Positions 6,186 through 6,976 of a stretch of 6,976 nt of DNA are shown piece after piece (the stretch's first letter is position 1; each line of letters opens with the position of its first letter). The position numbers and the translations under genes are program-made. This DNA is from JAFAZI01 sp035501255 (lineage in GTDB: Bacteria > Actinomycetota > Actinomycetes > JAFAQI01), in assembly GCA_035501255.1 (NCBI GenBank), contig DATJWM010000109.1, positions 1 to 6,976 on the forward strand. The letters are read 5' to 3'. The notes beneath the pieces are model-generated. The model did not search any database, had not been told where the DNA came from, and was given only the letters and a program-made list of their open reading frames with translations.

Positions 6186-6313
6186 GTCTGCTCCTCGGTG
6201 CGTGTGCGCCCGTCGGTTGATCGGAGGGAACGGTATCATGGATTCCGCTAGCGAGAATAGCGTTTCCGCTCGCGTATACCAGCCGCGCACAAGCCGGGTG
6301 CCGATCGGACTCG
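6186..6313. promoter_or_regulatory. Intergenic region with nested inverted repeats upstream of the Rieske gene
   Basis: This 128-nt gap separates the 2-oxoglutarate dioxygenase stop from the Rieske ATG and is the only sizeable gap in the minus-strand gene run, so an internal promoter is plausible. It contains CGCTA-7-TAGCG (6246-6262), GCGAG-13-CTCGC (6251-6273), GGTAT...ATACC (6232-6236/6276-6280), and a direct repeat of AGCGGAA on the minus strand 21 nt apart. Candidate minus-strand -10 boxes are TATTCT (6259-6254) and TACCGT (6235-6230), both without a good -35. The ribosome binding site GAGGAG lies at 6191-6196. No hairpin plus T-run terminator was seen. Confidence 0.45.
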
Positions 6314-6976
6314 TCAGGCGACGGCGTGCTCCCCGACCAGGGTGGTGCGGTGGAGCAGGCGCCGCGAGGTGGTCTCGTAGGGCTGGGCCCGGTGCAGCAT
6401 CGCGGTGTTGTCCCAGATCACTAGGTCTCCGCGCCGCCACGGGTGCGCGAGGACGAACTGCGGGCCGGTTGCCCAGTCGAGCAGGCGATCGAGAAGTGCC
6501 CGCCCGTCGGCCTCGGGAAGGCCGACGATGCGTTCCGCGGTGGCACCGACGAGCAGCGACTTGCGCCCGCCCGGCCGGGTCCAGACCAGCGGGTGCTCGC
6601 GCGAGGGCACTGTGGCCCACGCGGCGAGTTGCTTCGGGGTGGGGTCCGGGTAGACGAGCGACTGGGTGGCCGCGAAGGTGTGCAGCACCCGCAGGTCGGC
6701 CAGCTCGGCCTTGTCCTCCTCGGGAAGCGCTTCGTAGGCCGCGTAGGTGTTGGCGAACTCGGTCCCGCCGCCCGATTCGGCGACTTCGTGTGCGGCGAGC
6801 AAGGTGGCCTTTTGGGGGATCGCGTCCTGCGCGCCGTCGATGTGCCAGAAGAACGTGCCTTTGCGGTACTCGACGAACTTGCTCTTCTCCGGGTCGAGGC
6901 TGATCGAGGACACCTCGGGAAATGTGTCGCGCTCGGCGACGGGTGCGACGACCACCTCGCCCAGCATCCGACTGAA
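6314..6976 (-). CDS. TauD/TfdA-family 2-oxoglutarate-dependent dioxygenase, N-terminus outside window
   Basis: The 221 visible residues form the C-terminal three-quarters of a TauD/TfdA-type Fe(II)/2-oxoglutarate dioxygenase (family usually about 270-300 residues). The frame stays open through FSRMLGEVVVAPV to the right edge. The Met at 6967-6965 is therefore probably internal, and the start lies outside the window. Counting from that Met, the iron ligands are H42 and D44 (FFWHIDGAQ) and the distal H192 (AMLHRAQPYE), with R203, 11 residues later, as the expected 2-oxoglutarate carboxylate binder. GGGTEFANT carries the conserved Thr and WRRGDLVIWDN the usual strand before the distal His. Characterised members hydroxylate taurine, phenoxyalkanoates, alkyl sulfates and similar compounds, often releasing a leaving group through a hemiacetal. 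The substrate here is not predictable. The gene points toward the Rieske gene with a 128-nt gap, so it may head the operon or be a separate unit. Confidence 0.92.
   Translation of the reverse strand, partial: FSRMLGEVVVAPVAERDTFPEVSSISLDPEKSKFVEYRKGTFFWHIDGAQDAIPQKATLLAAHEVAESGGGTEFANTYAAYEALPEEDKAELADLRVLHTFAATQSLVYPDPTPKQLAAWATVPSREHPLVWTRPGGRKSLLVGATAERIVGLPEADGRALLDRLLDWATGPQFVLAHPWRRGDLVIWDNTAMLHRAQPYETTSRRLLHRTTLVGEHAVA

Noticed and set aside
6186..6620. N-terminal extension of the Rieske protein by up to 145 residues
   Set aside because: The extension overlaps the 2-oxoglutarate dioxygenase gene in another frame and has shadow-like composition. ATG 6185 has a strong GAGGAG site and gives a normal family N-terminus.
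1..6976. CRISPR arrays, tRNA/rRNA genes, insertion sequences
   Set aside because: No regularly spaced repeats, cloverleaf-like sequences, transposase motifs or terminal repeats were found on either strand.

Overview
The window looks like a chromosomal segment of a high-GC actinobacterium. The reasons are strong G/C bias at third codon positions, GTG starts, an apparently leaderless promoter, and protein families (TetR, P450, Rieske oxygenase, carboxymuconolactone-decarboxylase-like) that often sit together in mycobacteria, nocardioforms and Frankia/Sporichthya-like actinomycetes. The genus cannot be fixed from the sequence alone. No RNA genes, mobile elements or CRISPR arrays were seen.

Layout. 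Bases 1-543 (minus strand) hold the N-terminal part of a secreted protein of unknown function, cut by the left edge. Bases 544-765 are a divergent control region. It carries a perfect 18-nt palindrome that overlaps a consensus -35 box, placed so that transcription should begin at or next to the ATG of the next gene. From 766 to 2649 (plus strand) lie a metal-dependent amidohydrolase/decarboxylase-type TIM-barrel enzyme and a TetR-family repressor. They are 27 nt apart and probably form one transcript. From 6976 down to 2657 (minus strand) lies a five-gene run: a TauD/TfdA-type 2-oxoglutarate dioxygenase (N-terminus outside the window), a Rieske non-heme iron oxygenase alpha subunit, a 108-residue cysteine-free protein of unknown function, a cytochrome P450, and a carboxymuconolactone-decarboxylase-like protein. 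The last four are packed with gaps of 12 and 0 nt and an 8-nt overlap. A 128-nt gap with several inverted repeats separates the dioxygenase gene from the rest. The two gene sets converge, with 7 nt between their stop codons.

Working together (inference): the cluster reads as a peripheral catabolic module. Three mechanistically different oxygenases (2-oxoglutarate/Fe(II), Rieske and heme-thiolate) would hydroxylate or dealkylate a hydrophobic, aromatic or polycyclic substrate. The TIM-barrel enzyme and the carboxymuconolactone-decarboxylase-like protein would handle C-C or C-X cleavage or a side step. The TetR protein is the obvious candidate to bind the palindrome and repress the amidohydrolase-tetR transcript until a ligand appears. 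The substrate is not identifiable from sequence. No ferredoxin or ferredoxin reductase is present in the window, although two of the oxygenases need them. The most unusual parts are the oxygenase combination, the conserved-looking small protein between the Rieske and P450 genes, and the compact operator/leaderless promoter.
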